A stretch of DNA of 64,000 bases from Pseudomonas sp. Leaf58 (GTDB lineage: Bacteria; Pseudomonadota; Gammaproteobacteria; Pseudomonadales; Pseudomonadaceae): contig NZ_CP032677.1 of NCBI RefSeq assembly GCF_003627215.1, forward strand, positions 1,121,501 to 1,185,500. Reading direction: 5' to 3'. Made by a program: the position numbers and the translations under genes. Of the stretch, positions 26,091 through 36,282 are shown one piece after another. A model generated the notes under the pieces. The model did no database searches and had not been told where the DNA came from. It saw only the letters and a program-made list of their open reading frames with translations. Numbering within the stretch: position 1 is the stretch's first letter; each line of letters opens with the position of its first letter.

Positions 26091-26966
26091 CTACTTTTCC
26101 TCGAAGAAGCGCCGGCTTTCTTGCAGATAGTCTTCCTGCAGTGCAGGGTCCAGCCAGCGCGCATACAACCCCGGCAATACATCCCGGCGCAAGGCAGGCA
26201 GCAACTGATCAATATGGGCAACCGCCGCGCGCCCCAATTCGCTGTCGGAACACCCCACATGGAGAAACTGATAGCGCTCAACCCCCTGCACCGGATGAAA
26301 CTGGTAGTCAGCCAGCGACCCGCCTTGCTGCTGGATCAGGTAGCGCACTTCAGGCCAATAGCCGAGTACTAGGCGCAGGCGCCCCAGCTGTTGCATCTGT
26401 AGCAGGTTGGCGGTGGCTTCATTGCCGTAGTGGCGGCTGAGCGCGCTGTCGGGCAATTGGCGCAGGATGCTGTCGATCTGCGTGCCGTAGCTGCGCTCGG
26501 CGACGATCCCCAGCTTCAGTGTGTTGTTGCTCAGCAGGCCATGCAGGTCCACCTCCTGGTCTTCGAGGTACCGCGCCACCAGTGCTTGGTTTTCCTTGCG
26601 GAGCACCAAGCCACCGCTGAGCACCCCTAAGGACGGCATGGAAAAACGCACGTACTCGGCGCGTTCGGCGGTCCACAGCAGGGTCGGGTCGCAGGTGAAG
26701 CTGTTCGGGTCCTGCAGCATCTGGATGCCGCGCGCGCGGTTGACCCGCACGATGCTGTGGTCGTACTCGGGCATCTGCTCGATCAGTAGGGGCAATAGCT
26801 GGTCGATCACCCCTTGGCCTTGTTGCGGCCCTTCAAAAACGGTAAACGGCGGCAGGTCACGCACCAGCCAGAAAATGCGTTCCTTGGCGCTGGCAGGCTG
26901 CAGCAACAAGGCCGGTAGCAGCCAGCACAACAGGACCAGTTGGCGTAGGCGACGGGCAGTAGGCAT
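26091..26966 (-). CDS. Periplasmic solute-binding-like protein (TIGR02285 type)
   Basis: A 291-residue protein with a signal peptide (hydrophobic LVLLCWLLPALLL, cleavage near PASA). The start of the mature part, IFWLVRDLPPFTVFEGPQQGQGVIDQLLPLL, and VNRARGIQMLQ, CDPTLLWTAERA and YPEV-like parts resemble the TIGR02285 proteins of pseudomonads, which share the family-3 solute-binding fold. No ABC permease is nearby, so it may be a sensor or orphan binding protein. It is 18 nt downstream of the CoA-transferase gene on the same strand, possibly co-transcribed. Confidence 0.7.
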   Translation of the reverse strand: MPTARRLRQLVLLCWLLPALLLQPASAKERIFWLVRDLPPFTVFEGPQQGQGVIDQLLPLLIEQMPEYDHSIVRVNRARGIQMLQDPNSFTCDPTLLWTAERAEYVRFSMPSLGVLSGGLVLRKENQALVARYLEDQEVDLHGLLSNNTLKLGIVAERSYGTQIDSILRQLPDSALSRHYGNEATANLLQMQQLGRLRLVLGYWPEVRYLIQQQGGSLADYQFHPVQGVERYQFLHVGCSDSELGRAAVAHIDQLLPALRRDVLPGLYARWLDPALQEDYLQESRRFFEEK

Positions 26967-26984
26967 GGGCGGCAGCGCCAGGGG

Positions 26985-28184
26985 TCAGACCGTGCCTGCC
27001 GCGCGCAAGCCTGCAATGGCTGCCGCGTCATAGCCCAGGCCGCTAAGCAATGCCTCGGTGTGTTCGCCCAGCGCCGGGCCGACCCACTCGGCGGAACCGG
27101 GAGTGTCCGACAGCTTGGGCACAATGCCCGGCATGCGGAAGGGTTTGCCGTCCGGCAGTTTGGCCTGCAGGAACATTTCGCGTGCCAGGTACTGCGGGTC
27201 GTTGAACATGTCTTCGGCAGAATAGATGCGGCTGGCCGGTACTTCGGCGGTGTTCAACACCTGCAGCAGTTGCTCCAGCGGCAGGCTGTTGGCCCAGCGG
27301 TCGATCACCCCGTACAGCTCGTCGCGGCGCAGGTCGCGGCCATCGTTGGTGGCCAACGTTGGGTCATCGGCGAGGTCGGTGCGGCCAATAGCCAGCATGA
27401 AACGCTTGAAGATCGCGTCACCGTTGGCACCGATCTGCACATGCTTGCCATCGGCGCTGGTGTGGATGGAGGAGGGGGTAATGCCCGGCATGATGTTGCC
27501 GCTGCGTTCGCGGATAAAGCCGAACACATCGAACTCCGGAACCATGCTTTCCATCATGGCGAAGATCGCCTCGTACAGCGCCACATCCACCACCTGGCCC
27601 TGGCCGCCGTTCACTTCCCGGTGGCGCAGCGCCATCAGCGCGCCGATCACCCCCCACAGGGCGGCAATCGAGTCACCGATGGAAATACCCGTGCGCACCG
27701 GCGGGCGGTCGTCGAAGCCGGTAATGTAGCGCAGGCCGCCCATCGACTCGCCAACGGCACCGAAGCCTGGCTGGTCCTTCATTGGCCCGGTCTGGCCAAA
27801 GCCCGACAGGCGCACCATCACCAGGCGTGGGTTGAGCGCATGCAGCACGTCCCAGCCCAAGCCAAGTTTTTCCAACACGCCCGGGCGGAAGTTTTCGATC
27901 AGGATGTCGGCCTCGGCCAGCAGCTTCTTGAGAATCTCGCGGCCCTCAGGGTGCTTGAGGTTGAGGGTGAGCGACTGCTTGTTGCGGGCCTGCACGAACC
28001 ACCACAGCGATGTGCCCTCGTACAGCTTGCGCCATTTGCGCAGCGGGTCGCCGCCATCGGGCGATTCGACCTTGACCACCTCGGCGCCGAACTCGGCACA
28101 GATACGCGAGGCGAACGGCCCGGCGATCAGGGTGCCGAGTTCGACAACTTTGAGGCCGGTAAGGGGTTTGCTGGGCGTCGACAT
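26985..28184 (-). CDS. CaiB/BaiF (class III) CoA-transferase
   Basis: A 399-residue enzyme moving CoA between carboxylic acids. Motifs are LKVVELGTLIAGPFASRICAEFGAEVVKVE (N-terminus), NKQSLTLNLKHPEG, ENFRPGVLEKLGLG and RLSGFGQTGP. The GD motif in VRTGISIGDSIAALWG places the catalytic aspartate at Asp171, close to Asp169 of formyl-CoA transferase. Substrates are unknown. No partner lyase or hydratase gene is adjacent, which is unusual for a catabolic role. The TIGR02285-like gene follows in the same direction. Confidence 0.9.
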   Translation of the reverse strand: MSTPSKPLTGLKVVELGTLIAGPFASRICAEFGAEVVKVESPDGGDPLRKWRKLYEGTSLWWFVQARNKQSLTLNLKHPEGREILKKLLAEADILIENFRPGVLEKLGLGWDVLHALNPRLVMVRLSGFGQTGPMKDQPGFGAVGESMGGLRYITGFDDRPPVRTGISIGDSIAALWGVIGALMALRHREVNGGQGQVVDVALYEAIFAMMESMVPEFDVFGFIRERSGNIMPGITPSSIHTSADGKHVQIGANGDAIFKRFMLAIGRTDLADDPTLATNDGRDLRRDELYGVIDRWANSLPLEQLLQVLNTAEVPASRIYSAEDMFNDPQYLAREMFLQAKLPDGKPFRMPGIVPKLSDTPGSAEWVGPALGEHTEALLSGLGYDAAAIAGLRAAGTV

Positions 28185-28275
28185 GGGGCATCCGTGGCAG
28201 CTGGGCAGAGCCGTGGTTTTATCACACGTCGGTTTCGCCGGGTACTGCTGCGGCGCATGGAAGGTGTGGATGGGT

Positions 28276-28281
28276 TAGACT
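28276..28281 (+). promoter_or_regulatory. Candidate -10 of the yaeQ-recJ promoter
   Basis: TAGACT, 35 nt before the yaeQ ATG, between divergent genes. The -35 is unclear. Confidence 0.35.
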
Positions 28282-28315
28282 GTGGCACTTTTCTTTTGCA
28301 CGAAGCCCGTCGACC

Positions 28316-28858
28316 ATGGCCCAGCCGTCCACCACCTACAAGTTCGAACTGAATCTGACCGACCTCGACCGTAACGTCTACCAAAGCGTCAAGCAGACCA
28401 TCGCCCGCCACCCTTCGGAAACCGAAGAGCGTATGGCGGTTCGTCTGTTGGCGTATGCGCTCTGGTACAACGAAAACCTGTCGTTTGGCCGCGGTCTGTC
28501 GGATGTCGATGAACCGGCGCTGTGGGAAAAAAGCCTGGACGATCGCGTGCTGCATTGGATTGAGGTCGGCCAACCGGATGCCGACCGCCTGACCTGGTGC
28601 TCACGGCGCACCGAACGCACCAGCCTGCTGGCCTACGGCAGCCTGCGGGTGTGGGAGGGCAAAGTGGTGGGTGCGGTCAAAAACCTGAAGAACCTGAGCA
28701 TTGCCGCGGTGCCGCAAGAGGTCCTGGAAACCCTGGCGACCGACATGCCGCGCAGTATCAAGTGGGACGTGATGATCAGTGAAGGTACGGTATTCGTGAC
28801 CGACGACCGTGGCCAGCATGAAGTACAACTGCAGTGGCTGCTCGGTGAGCGTGGCTGA
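28316..28858 (+). CDS. yaeQ: YaeQ family protein
   Basis: A 180-residue protein. TYKFELNLTDLDRNVY, SETEERMAVRLLAYALWY, FGRGLSDVDEPALW, WIEVGQPDADRLTWCSR and WDVMISEGTVFVT are the conserved blocks of YaeQ. The family has a PD-(D/E)XK nuclease-like fold and, in E. coli, was reported as a suppressor related to RfaH/haemolysin; the biochemical role is unclear. It lies 8 nt upstream of recJ and is likely co-transcribed with it, which fits a nucleic-acid role. Confidence 0.93.
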   Translation: MAQPSTTYKFELNLTDLDRNVYQSVKQTIARHPSETEERMAVRLLAYALWYNENLSFGRGLSDVDEPALWEKSLDDRVLHWIEVGQPDADRLTWCSRRTERTSLLAYGSLRVWEGKVVGAVKNLKNLSIAAVPQEVLETLATDMPRSIKWDVMISEGTVFVTDDRGQHEVQLQWLLGERG

Positions 28859-28866
28859 AGCAACCC

Positions 28867-30576
28867 ATGCGTATCGAACCTCGCCCCCTGCCGTCGACCC
28901 TGCCATTCCTGGGTAACCTGCCCCCTTTGCTGACCCGCTTGTACGCCGCGCGCGGCGTGCAGAGCGAAGCCGAACTGGACAAAAGCCTGGCGCGCCTGCT
29001 GCCGTACCAGCAGCTCAAGGGCATCGAGGCTGGTGTCGACCTGTTGGTCGAAGCCCTCGACCAGCGCCAGCGTATCCTCATCGTCGGTGACTTCGATGCC
29101 GACGGTGCCACCGCCAGTACCGTCGGCGTGCTGGGCCTGCGTCTGCTGGGTGCGGCCCATGTCGATTACCTGGTGCCCAACCGCTTCGAATATGGCTACG
29201 GCCTGACCCCAGAAATCGTCGAAGTGGCGCTGCAGCGCCAGCCGCAGCTGCTGATCACCGTGGACAACGGCATTTCCAGCGTCGAAGGTGTGGCGGCCGC
29301 CAAGGCCGCCGGGCTCAAGGTGCTGGTCACCGACCACCACCTGCCGGGCGCGCAGTTGCCCGACGCCGACGCCATTATCAACCCCAACCAGCCGGGTTGT
29401 AGCTTCCCGAGCAAGGCGCTGGCCGGGGTAGGGGTAATTTTCTACGTACTGATGGCCCTGCGTGCGCGCTTGCGCAGCCTCGGGCGCTACCAAGCGCAAC
29501 CACAGCCGAACATCGGCGAGCTGCTCGACCTGGTGGCGCTGGGCAGCGTCGCCGACGTGGTGCCGCTAGACGCCAACAACCGCATTCTGGTGCACCAGGG
29601 CCTGGAACGTATCCGCGCCGGTCGCGCCCGGCCAGGGCTGAAGGCCATTCTTGAAGTGGCTCGCCGCGATCACCGGCGTATCACCTCAACCGACCTCGGC
29701 TTCATCCTCGGCCCGCGGCTAAATGCTGCCGGGCGCCTGGATGACATGAGCCTGGGCATCGAATGCCTGCTGTGCGAAGACGCGGCTTTGGCCCAGGACA
29801 TGGCCCAGCAACTGGACGACCTGAACCAGGATCGCAAGTCCATTGAACAGGGTATGCAGCGCGAGGCGCTGGCCCAGCTCAAGGACTTGCCGGTCGAGTC
29901 GATGCCGTACGGCTTGTGCTTGTTCGATGGCGACTGGCACCAGGGTGTGATTGGTATTCTGGCTTCGCGTCTGAAGGAGCGTTATCACCGGCCGACCATC
30001 GCGTTCGCCGACGCCGGTGACGGCATGCTCAAAGGCTCGGCGCGGTCGGTGCCGGGGTTTCATATTCGCGATGCGCTGGATGCTGTGGCAGCGCGCCAGC
30101 CACAACTGATCAGTAAGTTCGGCGGCCACGCCATGGCCGCCGGTTTATCGTTACCCGAGGCCAATTTCCCTGCATTTGCCGAGGCGTTTGACGAAGAAGT
30201 GCGCCGCCAGCTGCGCGAAGAAGACCTGACGGGCCGGTTGTTGTCCGATGGCAGCCTGGCGGTGGAAGAGTTCCACCTCGACCTGGCCAAGGCCCTGCGC
30301 CATGCCGGGCCTTGGGGCCAGCACTTCCCCGAGCCGCTGTTCCATGGCGTGTTCCAGCTGGTGGAGCAGCGCGTGGTGGGCGAGCGGCATTTGAAGGTGG
30401 TGCTCAAGAGCGAGTGCGGGTCGCTGCGGCTGGATGGGATTGCCTTTGGCATTGACCGCGAAGTGTGGCCGAACCCGACGGTGCGCTGGGTGGAACTGGC
30501 CTACAAGCTGGATGTGAACGAGTTTCGTGGTAATGAAAGCGTGCAGTTGATGATTGCGCATATGGAGCCGCGCTGA
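28867..30576 (+). CDS. recJ: Single-strand-specific 5'-3' exonuclease RecJ
   Basis: A 569-residue DHH-family exonuclease for recombination (RecF pathway) and mismatch and base-excision repair. The DHH domain shows IVGDFDADGATAS, TVDNGISSVEG, VTDHHLPG and LVALGSVADVVPL. The DHHA1 domain has GVIGILASRLKERYHRPTI and FGGHAMAAGLSL at about 415-430. A C-terminal OB-type domain ends the protein (VVGERHLKVVLK). Length is normal. It is followed by xenA after 160 nt. Confidence 0.97.
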   Translation: MRIEPRPLPSTLPFLGNLPPLLTRLYAARGVQSEAELDKSLARLLPYQQLKGIEAGVDLLVEALDQRQRILIVGDFDADGATASTVGVLGLRLLGAAHVDYLVPNRFEYGYGLTPEIVEVALQRQPQLLITVDNGISSVEGVAAAKAAGLKVLVTDHHLPGAQLPDADAIINPNQPGCSFPSKALAGVGVIFYVLMALRARLRSLGRYQAQPQPNIGELLDLVALGSVADVVPLDANNRILVHQGLERIRAGRARPGLKAILEVARRDHRRITSTDLGFILGPRLNAAGRLDDMSLGIECLLCEDAALAQDMAQQLDDLNQDRKSIEQGMQREALAQLKDLPVESMPYGLCLFDGDWHQGVIGILASRLKERYHRPTIAFADAGDGMLKGSARSVPGFHIRDALDAVAARQPQLISKFGGHAMAAGLSLPEANFPAFAEAFDEEVRRQLREEDLTGRLLSDGSLAVEEFHLDLAKALRHAGPWGQHFPEPLFHGVFQLVEQRVVGERHLKVVLKSECGSLRLDGIAFGIDREVWPNPTVRWVELAYKLDVNEFRGNESVQLMIAHMEPR

Positions 30577-30736
30577 CTGTGGCCATCGCACGGGTTGCTA
30601 GATGCCTACCCAAAATCCCAGGGAACCTTCCGCCCCATCATTCTGGTCTAGTCTGATTAATGACCGGACCCGGGCCAGGGACGTGCAATTGAGTGTCCGG
30701 GCCGGATCACCATTGGAGTCCTTGGGAGGTGCCCTC

Positions 30737-31843
30737 ATGAGCCTGCTGCTCGAGCCTTACACCCTGCGTCAGCTGACCCTGCCCAACCGCATCGCCGTTT
30801 CGCCGATGTGCCAGTATTCCGCTGTCGATGGCCTGGCCAACGACTGGCACCTTGTTCACTTAGGCAGCCGCGCCGTGGGTGGTGCTGGCCTGGTAATCAC
30901 TGAAGCCGTGGCCGTGACCGCCGATGGCCGCATCACCGCTGAAGACCTGGGCCTGTGGAACGATGCCCAGGTCGCCCCGTTGCAACGCATCACACGTTTC
31001 ATCACCGCCCAAGGCGCCGTACCCGGTATCCAGCTGGCCCACGCCGGGCGCAAGGCCAGCACCTATCGCCCGTGGCTGGGCAAGCAAGGCAGCGTCAAGC
31101 CTGAAGAGGGCGGTTGGCAGCCGGTGGGGCCGTCGAAGATCGCCTTCGACCCGCAACACACGGCACCGCGCGAGTTGAACCATGACGAGATCCAGGATGT
31201 GATCGCCGCCTTCGTCGCCTCGACCAAGCGTGCCTTGAGTGCCGGCTTCAAGGTAGTGGAAATCCACGCCGCCCATGGCTACCTGCTGCACCAGTTCCTG
31301 TCGCCACTGAGCAACCAGCGCCGCGACGAATACGGCAGCTGCTTCGAAAACCGTATTCGCCTGACCCTGCAGGTGGTGGAGGCCGTGCGCAAGGTCTGGC
31401 CTGCCGAGCTGCCACTGTTCGTGCGGGTATCGGCGACCGATTGGGTGGAGGATGGCTGGAACCCGGATGAAACCGTCGAACTGGCCCGCCGCCTGCGGAG
31501 CTTGGGTGTCGACCTGATCGACGTATCGTCTGGTGGCACGTCGGTCAACGCCGAAATCCCCACCGGCCCCGGCTACCAGACCCGCTTCGCCGAGCGCGTG
31601 CGCAAGGAATCGGAAATTGCCACCGGCACCGTGGGCATGATCACCGAACCGGCCCAGGCCGAGCACATTCTGCGCACCGGCCAGGCCGACATCATCTTCC
31701 TCGCCCGCGAACTGCTGCGCGACCCGTACTGGCCGCTGCATGCCGATGACGACCTGGGCGGTAACAAGGCCACTTGGCCGGCGCAATACCAGCGTGCGAC
31801 CAGCCGGGCCAACCCAATTCACGAGTCGGACCTGCGCGACTAG
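30737..31843 (+). CDS. xenA: Xenobiotic reductase A-like NADPH:flavin oxidoreductase (OYE family)
   Basis: A 368-residue FMN TIM-barrel ene-reductase. The ATG at 30737 (GGGAGG upstream) gives MSLLLEPYTLRQLTLPNRIAVSPMCQYS, with Cys25 at the position of the redox-tuning cysteine of P. putida XenA and B. subtilis YqjM. His177 and His180 in EIHAAHGYLLHQFLSP are the substrate-binding pair. Such enzymes reduce activated alkenes and nitro compounds, and XenA removes nitrite from nitroglycerin. No regulator gene sits beside it. An inverted REP pair separates it from the convergent aldehyde dehydrogenase gene. Confidence 0.9.
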   Translation: MSLLLEPYTLRQLTLPNRIAVSPMCQYSAVDGLANDWHLVHLGSRAVGGAGLVITEAVAVTADGRITAEDLGLWNDAQVAPLQRITRFITAQGAVPGIQLAHAGRKASTYRPWLGKQGSVKPEEGGWQPVGPSKIAFDPQHTAPRELNHDEIQDVIAAFVASTKRALSAGFKVVEIHAAHGYLLHQFLSPLSNQRRDEYGSCFENRIRLTLQVVEAVRKVWPAELPLFVRVSATDWVEDGWNPDETVELARRLRSLGVDLIDVSSGGTSVNAEIPTGPGYQTRFAERVRKESEIATGTVGMITEPAQAEHILRTGQADIIFLARELLRDPYWPLHADDDLGGNKATWPAQYQRATSRANPIHESDLRD

Positions 31844-31853
31844 GTTTTACCTG

Positions 31854-31935
31854 TACTGGCCTCTTCGCGGGCAAGCCCGCGCCTACAGGTACATCACACC
31901 CTGTAGCAGCGGGCTTGCCCGCGAAGAGGCCAGTA
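31854..31935. repeat. Inverted REP pair (BIME) between convergent genes
   Basis: TACTGGCCTCTTCGCGGGC (31854 on) and its inverted partner ending GCGAAGAGGCCAGTA (to 31935), with only about 8 nt between the two units. It probably ends both xenA and patD transcripts. Confidence 0.9.
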
Positions 31936-31950
31936 GATTTAGCATGTGTA

Positions 31951-33375
31951 CTAATGCTTGATCATCACATGCCGCACACAGGTGTAGTCCTCCAGCCCAT
32001 ACATCGACAGGTCCTTGCCATACCCCGAGTGTTTCTGCCCGCCATGGGGCATTTCGCTGACCAGCATGAAGTGGGTGTTCACCCAGGTGCAGCCATACTG
32101 CAGGCGCGCCGCCAGGCGGTGGGCGCGGCCCGTGTCGCGGGTCCATACCGATGAAGCCAGGCCGTAGTTGGAGTCGTTGGCCCACTCCAGCGCCTGCGCC
32201 TCGTCGGTGAAGCGGGTGACCGACACCACCGGGCCGAACACTTCGTTACGCACGATCTCGTCGTCCTGCAGGGCATCGGCCAGTACGGTCGGCTCGAAGA
32301 AGAAGCCGTCACCCGCAATGGCCTTGCCGCCGGTCACCAGGCGAATGTGTGGCTGGGCAACGGCCCGTTGTACCAGCCCAGCCACCTTGTCACGGTGCTG
32401 AGCACTGATCAGGGGGCCCAATTCGGTGTCTTCGGCTTCCTGCAAGCCCGGCTTGAGGCTGGCTACGGCTTCACCCAGGCGCTCGACGAAGCGCTCGTAG
32501 ATACCCTCCTGCACATACAGGCGGCAGGCCGCGGTGCAGTCTTGGCCTGCGTTGTAAAAGCCAAAGGTGCGGATGCCGTCGATGGCCGCATCCATGTCAG
32601 CATCGTCGAACACCAGTACCGGAGCCTTACCGCCCAGTTCCATGTGCATGCGTTTCACGCTGTCGGCGGTGGCGCTGATGATGTGCGTGCCGGTGGGGAT
32701 CGAGCCGGTCAGCGACACCATGCGTACCTTAGGGTGGTTGACCAGCGGGTTGCCGACGGTTTGGCCACGGCCGAAGAGGATGTTCAGCACCCCCGGTGGC
32801 AGCAGGTCCTGGGCCAGTTCGCCCAAGCGCAGGGCGGTCAGCGGGGTCAGCTCGGAGGGCTTGATCACGACCGTGTTGCCGGCAGCCAGGGCCGGGGCGA
32901 TCTTCCACGCCAGCATCATCAACGGGTAGTTCCACGGTGCGATGGAGGCGACCACGCCTAGCGGGTCGCGGCGGATCATCGAGGTGTGGCCCGGCAGGTA
33001 TTCGCCCGCCGCCAAACCGCCCAGGCAGCGGGACGCGCCGGCGAAATAGCGAAACACATCGGCAATCGCCGGGATCTCGTCATTCAGTGCGGCGCTCAGG
33101 GGCTTGCCGCAGTTTTGCGACTCCAGCCGGGCCAGTTCATCACCATGGGCTTCGATGGTGTCAGCCAGCGCCAGCAAGGTTTGCGCGCGGTCCTTGGGGC
33201 TGGTTTGCGACCAACTGTCGAAGGCCTGGTCGGCGGCGCGGACGGCGCTGTCCACCTGGGCCTCGCTGGCTTCGTTGATCTGCGCCAGGGCAGTGCCCTG
33301 CGCCGGGTTGAGCACGGTCCAGGCCGGGCCTTCGCCAGCGACCAGCTGGCCATTGATGAGCATCTGCGTTTGCAT
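31951..33375 (-). CDS. patD: Gamma-aminobutyraldehyde dehydrogenase
   Basis: A 474-residue NAD-dependent aldehyde dehydrogenase, the same length as E. coli PatD/YdcW. The ATG at 33375 has a perfect GGAGGA upstream. Motifs are [59 protein letters not shown] (general-base Glu) and [16 protein letters not shown] with catalytic Cys280. It oxidises 4-aminobutyraldehyde, from putrescine transamination or oxidation, to GABA. It is the last gene of an operon with a polyamine-type ABC transporter, as in E. coli ydcSTUV-patD, which strengthens the substrate call. Confidence 0.9.
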   Translation of the reverse strand: MQTQMLINGQLVAGEGPAWTVLNPAQGTALAQINEASEAQVDSAVRAADQAFDSWSQTSPKDRAQTLLALADTIEAHGDELARLESQNCGKPLSAALNDEIPAIADVFRYFAGASRCLGGLAAGEYLPGHTSMIRRDPLGVVASIAPWNYPLMMLAWKIAPALAAGNTVVIKPSELTPLTALRLGELAQDLLPPGVLNILFGRGQTVGNPLVNHPKVRMVSLTGSIPTGTHIISATADSVKRMHMELGGKAPVLVFDDADMDAAIDGIRTFGFYNAGQDCTAACRLYVQEGIYERFVERLGEAVASLKPGLQEAEDTELGPLISAQHRDKVAGLVQRAVAQPHIRLVTGGKAIAGDGFFFEPTVLADALQDDEIVRNEVFGPVVSVTRFTDEAQALEWANDSNYGLASSVWTRDTGRAHRLAARLQYGCTWVNTHFMLVSEMPHGGQKHSGYGKDLSMYGLEDYTCVRHVMIKH

Positions 33376-33392
33376 CGGGGACTCCTCCGGGG

Positions 33393-34199
33393 TCATTTGC
33401 CACTGCCCGCGACGCTTTCGCCGCCACGGGTCAGGTAATAGGCGCCAAGGATCGGCAGCATGGTCACCAGCATCACCAGCATGGCGACCACATTGGTCAC
33501 CGGCACGTCGCGCGGGCGGCTGAGCTGGTTGAGCAGCCAGATTGGCAGGGTGCGTTCGTGGCCGGCGGTGAAGGTAGTGACAATGATTTCATCGAACGAC
33601 AGGGCAAAGGCCAGCATGCCGCCGGCGAGCAGCGCCGAACCAAGGTTGGGCAGGATGATGTAGCGGAAGGTTTGCCAGCCGTCGGCACCAAGGTCCATCG
33701 AAGCTTCGATCAGGCTCTGCGAAGTCCGCCGCAGGCGGGCGATCACGTTGTTGTAGACAATCACCACGCAGAACGTGGCGTGGCCAACCACGATGGTGAA
33801 TACCCCAGGCTCGATCCCCAAACGCTTGAACGCTGAGAGCAGGGCGATACCGGTGATGATGCCGGGCAGGGCGATGGGTAGGATCAGCATCAGCGAAATG
33901 CTTTCTTTGCCGAAAAAGCTGCGCCGGTACAGCGCCGCCGAGGCCAGTGTGCCGAGCACCAGGGCGATCAGCGTGGCCAGGCAGGCCACCTGCAGCGACA
34001 GCTTGATCGCTTCCAGTACATCGGGCCGGGCGAAGGCCACGGCGATCCATTTCAGGGTAAAGCCTTTGGGGGGGAAGCTGAACGCCGCGTCTTCGGTGTT
34101 GAAGGCGTACAGCAAGATGATCAGGATCGGAAAATGCAGAAACACCAGCCCGCCCCAAGCGGCCAGGCGCAGCCCGATCGAGGCTTTTTCAGAGTGCAT
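33393..34199 (-). CDS. ABC transporter permease, PotC/YdcV-like
   Basis: A 268-residue inner-membrane protein with about six membrane segments. The EAA-loop region reads [29 protein letters not shown], and [15 protein letters not shown] is typical of PotC-type permeases. It forms the channel together with the upstream permease, which it overlaps by 11 bases. Polyamine import is inferred from family and operon. Confidence 0.92.
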   Translation of the reverse strand: MHSEKASIGLRLAAWGGLVFLHFPILIILLYAFNTEDAAFSFPPKGFTLKWIAVAFARPDVLEAIKLSLQVACLATLIALVLGTLASAALYRRSFFGKESISLMLILPIALPGIITGIALLSAFKRLGIEPGVFTIVVGHATFCVVIVYNNVIARLRRTSQSLIEASMDLGADGWQTFRYIILPNLGSALLAGGMLAFALSFDEIIVTTFTAGHERTLPIWLLNQLSRPRDVPVTNVVAMLVMLVTMLPILGAYYLTRGGESVAGSGK

Positions 34200-35100
34200 C
34201 GAAGGCCCCCAGGCGCTTGACGATGGACAGGTACACCGCGATCAGCACGATCGGCACCAGGGTGAACGCGGCAGCCATCGGCATGTTGCCGATCGCCCCC
34301 TGCTGGGCATAGACCATGCTGCCAATGAAGTAACCGGGCGGGCCGACCAGTTGCGGCACGATGAAGTCGCCCAGGGTCAGCGAGAAGGTGAAAATCGAGC
34401 CGGCGGCAATGCCTGGGATCGACAGCGGCAGAATCACTTGCACAAACGTTTGCCCGGGCCGGGCGCCGAGGTCTGCCGAGGCCTGCAGCAGCGACGGCGG
34501 CAGGCGCTCCAGCGAGGCCTGGATCGGCAAGATCATGAACGGCAGCCAGATGTACACGAACACCATGAAACGCCCCAGGTGCGAGGTTGACAGGGTGCTG
34601 CCGCCCACGCCGGGCAGCGCCAGCACGGTTTGCAGCAGGGCATCCAGGTGCAGCTGCTGGACGAACCACTGGGCCACGCCGCCCTTGGCCAGCAGCAGGG
34701 TCCAGGCGTAGGTCTTGACGATGTAGCTGGCCCACATCGGCATCATCACCGCGATGTAGAAAAACGCCTTGGTCTTGCCGCTGGTATAGCGCGCCATGTA
34801 GTAGGCGATGGGGAAGGCCAGCACCGCGCTGGCCAGTGATACGGCCACCGCCATGCCCAGGGTACGCAGGATGATGTCGAAGTTTGACGGGTTGAACAGG
34901 GCGACGAAGTTGCCCAGGGTCAGGTCCGGGGTCACCGCCATGGTGAAGTCGTCGAAGGTATAGAAACCTTGCCACAGCAGGTTCAGCAGCGAGCCCAGGT
35001 AGATCGCGCCAAACCAGGTCAGCGGCGCGACCAGCAGCAGGGCCAGGTACAGGTTGGGGCGCCGGTACAGCAGGTTGGACAAACCGCGCAATGTGCTCAT
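34189..35100 (-). CDS. ABC transporter permease, PotB/YdcU-like
   Basis: A 303-residue inner-membrane protein with about six membrane segments and the EAA-loop [53 protein letters not shown] resembles PotB-type permeases. It begins 1 nt after the ATPase gene ends and overlaps the next permease gene, so it is strictly co-translated. It is the partner half of the heteromeric channel. Confidence 0.92.
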   Translation of the reverse strand: MSTLRGLSNLLYRRPNLYLALLLVAPLTWFGAIYLGSLLNLLWQGFYTFDDFTMAVTPDLTLGNFVALFNPSNFDIILRTLGMAVAVSLASAVLAFPIAYYMARYTSGKTKAFFYIAVMMPMWASYIVKTYAWTLLLAKGGVAQWFVQQLHLDALLQTVLALPGVGGSTLSTSHLGRFMVFVYIWLPFMILPIQASLERLPPSLLQASADLGARPGQTFVQVILPLSIPGIAAGSIFTFSLTLGDFIVPQLVGPPGYFIGSMVYAQQGAIGNMPMAAAFTLVPIVLIAVYLSIVKRLGAFDAL

Positions 35101-35101
35101 G

Positions 35102-36133
35102 TCAGCGGCCCTCGGTTTCCTGCAACACGGTCATGGCTTCACGCGGCCAGTGCGCCGCTACCCGTTGCCCGGCTTGCCAGGCCTGTGCCTGTGCCTGCCA
35201 GCGGTCATTGGCCTGGCTCACCGCCAGCAGCTGGCCGCTGTCCAGTTGCAACTCGTAGCGGGTGGCGCTGCCTTGGTATTGGATATCGCGCAACAGGCCG
35301 CTGACCTGCACGTGGTCGCTGGCCGTGGCCAGCTCGCCCAGGCGAATGTGTTCGGGGCGGATAGAGAAGGGCGCTGGGTTGCCATTCAGCGCCATGGCTA
35401 TTTCGCCGCGCACCACGTTGGAGGTGCCGACGAATTCGGCGACGAAGGTGGTGGCCGGTTGCATGTACAGGTTGCGTGGTGTGTCGACCTGCTCGATACG
35501 GCCGCGGTTGAACACCGCTACCCGGTCGGACATTGACAGCGCTTCGGTCTGGTCGTGGGTGACGAAAATGAAGGTGATGCCCAGTTGGCGCTGCAGCTTT
35601 TTCAGCTCGCCCTGCATCTGCTCGCGCAGTTTCAGGTCCAGCGCGCCCAATGGCTCGTCCAGCAGCAGTACCCGTGGTCGGTTGACTAGCGCCCGGGCCA
35701 AGGCCACGCGCTGGCGCTGGCCGCCGGACAGCTGCGCCGGCTTGCGCGCGCCGTAGCCGGCCAAGGCCACCATCGCCAGGGCTTCCTCGGCGCGGCTGCG
35801 GCGTTCGGCCTTGGCCACGCCTTTTACCTTGAGGCCGTAGGCAATGTTGTCCAGTACGTTCATGTGCGGGAACAGTGCGTAGTCCTGGAACACCGTGTTG
35901 ACGTCGCGCTGGTAGGGCGGCACACCGGCAGCTTCGACGCCGTGGATGCGGATCGAGCCGCTGCTGGGTTGCTCGAAGCCGGCGATCAGGCGCAGGCAGG
36001 TGGTCTTGCCCGAGCCGGAAGGGCCAAGCATGGAGAAAAACTCGCCATCGATGATGTCGATGCTGACCTGGTCGACGGCTTTGACCTCGCCGAAGGTGCG
36101 GGAAACTTGGGTGAACTGGACGGCTAGGGGCAT
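35102..36133 (-). CDS. ABC transporter ATP-binding protein, PotA/YdcT-like
   Basis: A 343-residue ATPase. Walker A is GPSGSGKTT (about 38-46), the Q-loop VFQDYALFPHMNV, the signature LSGGQRQRVALARAL, Walker B LLLDEPLGALD and the H-loop FIFVTHDQTEAL. A C-terminal TOBE domain (about 250-335, FSIRPEHIRLG) is typical of PotA-type importers. It is separated from the binding-protein gene by a REP pair and abuts the first permease gene. Confidence 0.94.
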   Translation of the reverse strand: MPLAVQFTQVSRTFGEVKAVDQVSIDIIDGEFFSMLGPSGSGKTTCLRLIAGFEQPSSGSIRIHGVEAAGVPPYQRDVNTVFQDYALFPHMNVLDNIAYGLKVKGVAKAERRSRAEEALAMVALAGYGARKPAQLSGGQRQRVALARALVNRPRVLLLDEPLGALDLKLREQMQGELKKLQRQLGITFIFVTHDQTEALSMSDRVAVFNRGRIEQVDTPRNLYMQPATTFVAEFVGTSNVVRGEIAMALNGNPAPFSIRPEHIRLGELATASDHVQVSGLLRDIQYQGSATRYELQLDSGQLLAVSQANDRWQAQAQAWQAGQRVAAHWPREAMTVLQETEGR

Positions 36134-36166
36134 GCGCGGGCTCCGGACAACGATATTTCTCCTGTG

Positions 36167-36264
36167 CCGGCCTCTTCGCGGGCAAGCCCGCTCCTACAGG
36201 TACAGCGCCACCCTCGCAGGCGGTGATGAACCTGTAGGAACGGGCGAGCCCGCGAAGAGGTCGG
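36167..36264. repeat. Inverted REP pair inside the polyamine ABC operon
   Basis: CCGGCCTCTTCGCGGGC (36167 on) and its inverted partner ending CGCGAAGAGGTCGG (to 36264), separated by 30 nt. It lies between the solute-binding-protein gene and the ATPase gene of one operon. Confidence 0.9.
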
Positions 36265-36282
36265 GCAGACATTCAGGCAACG

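Noticed and set aside
30602..30736. 45-residue N-terminal extension of xenA
   Set aside because: XenA homologues start at MSLLLEPY-type sequence; this start has the better ribosome site and puts the cysteine at position 25.
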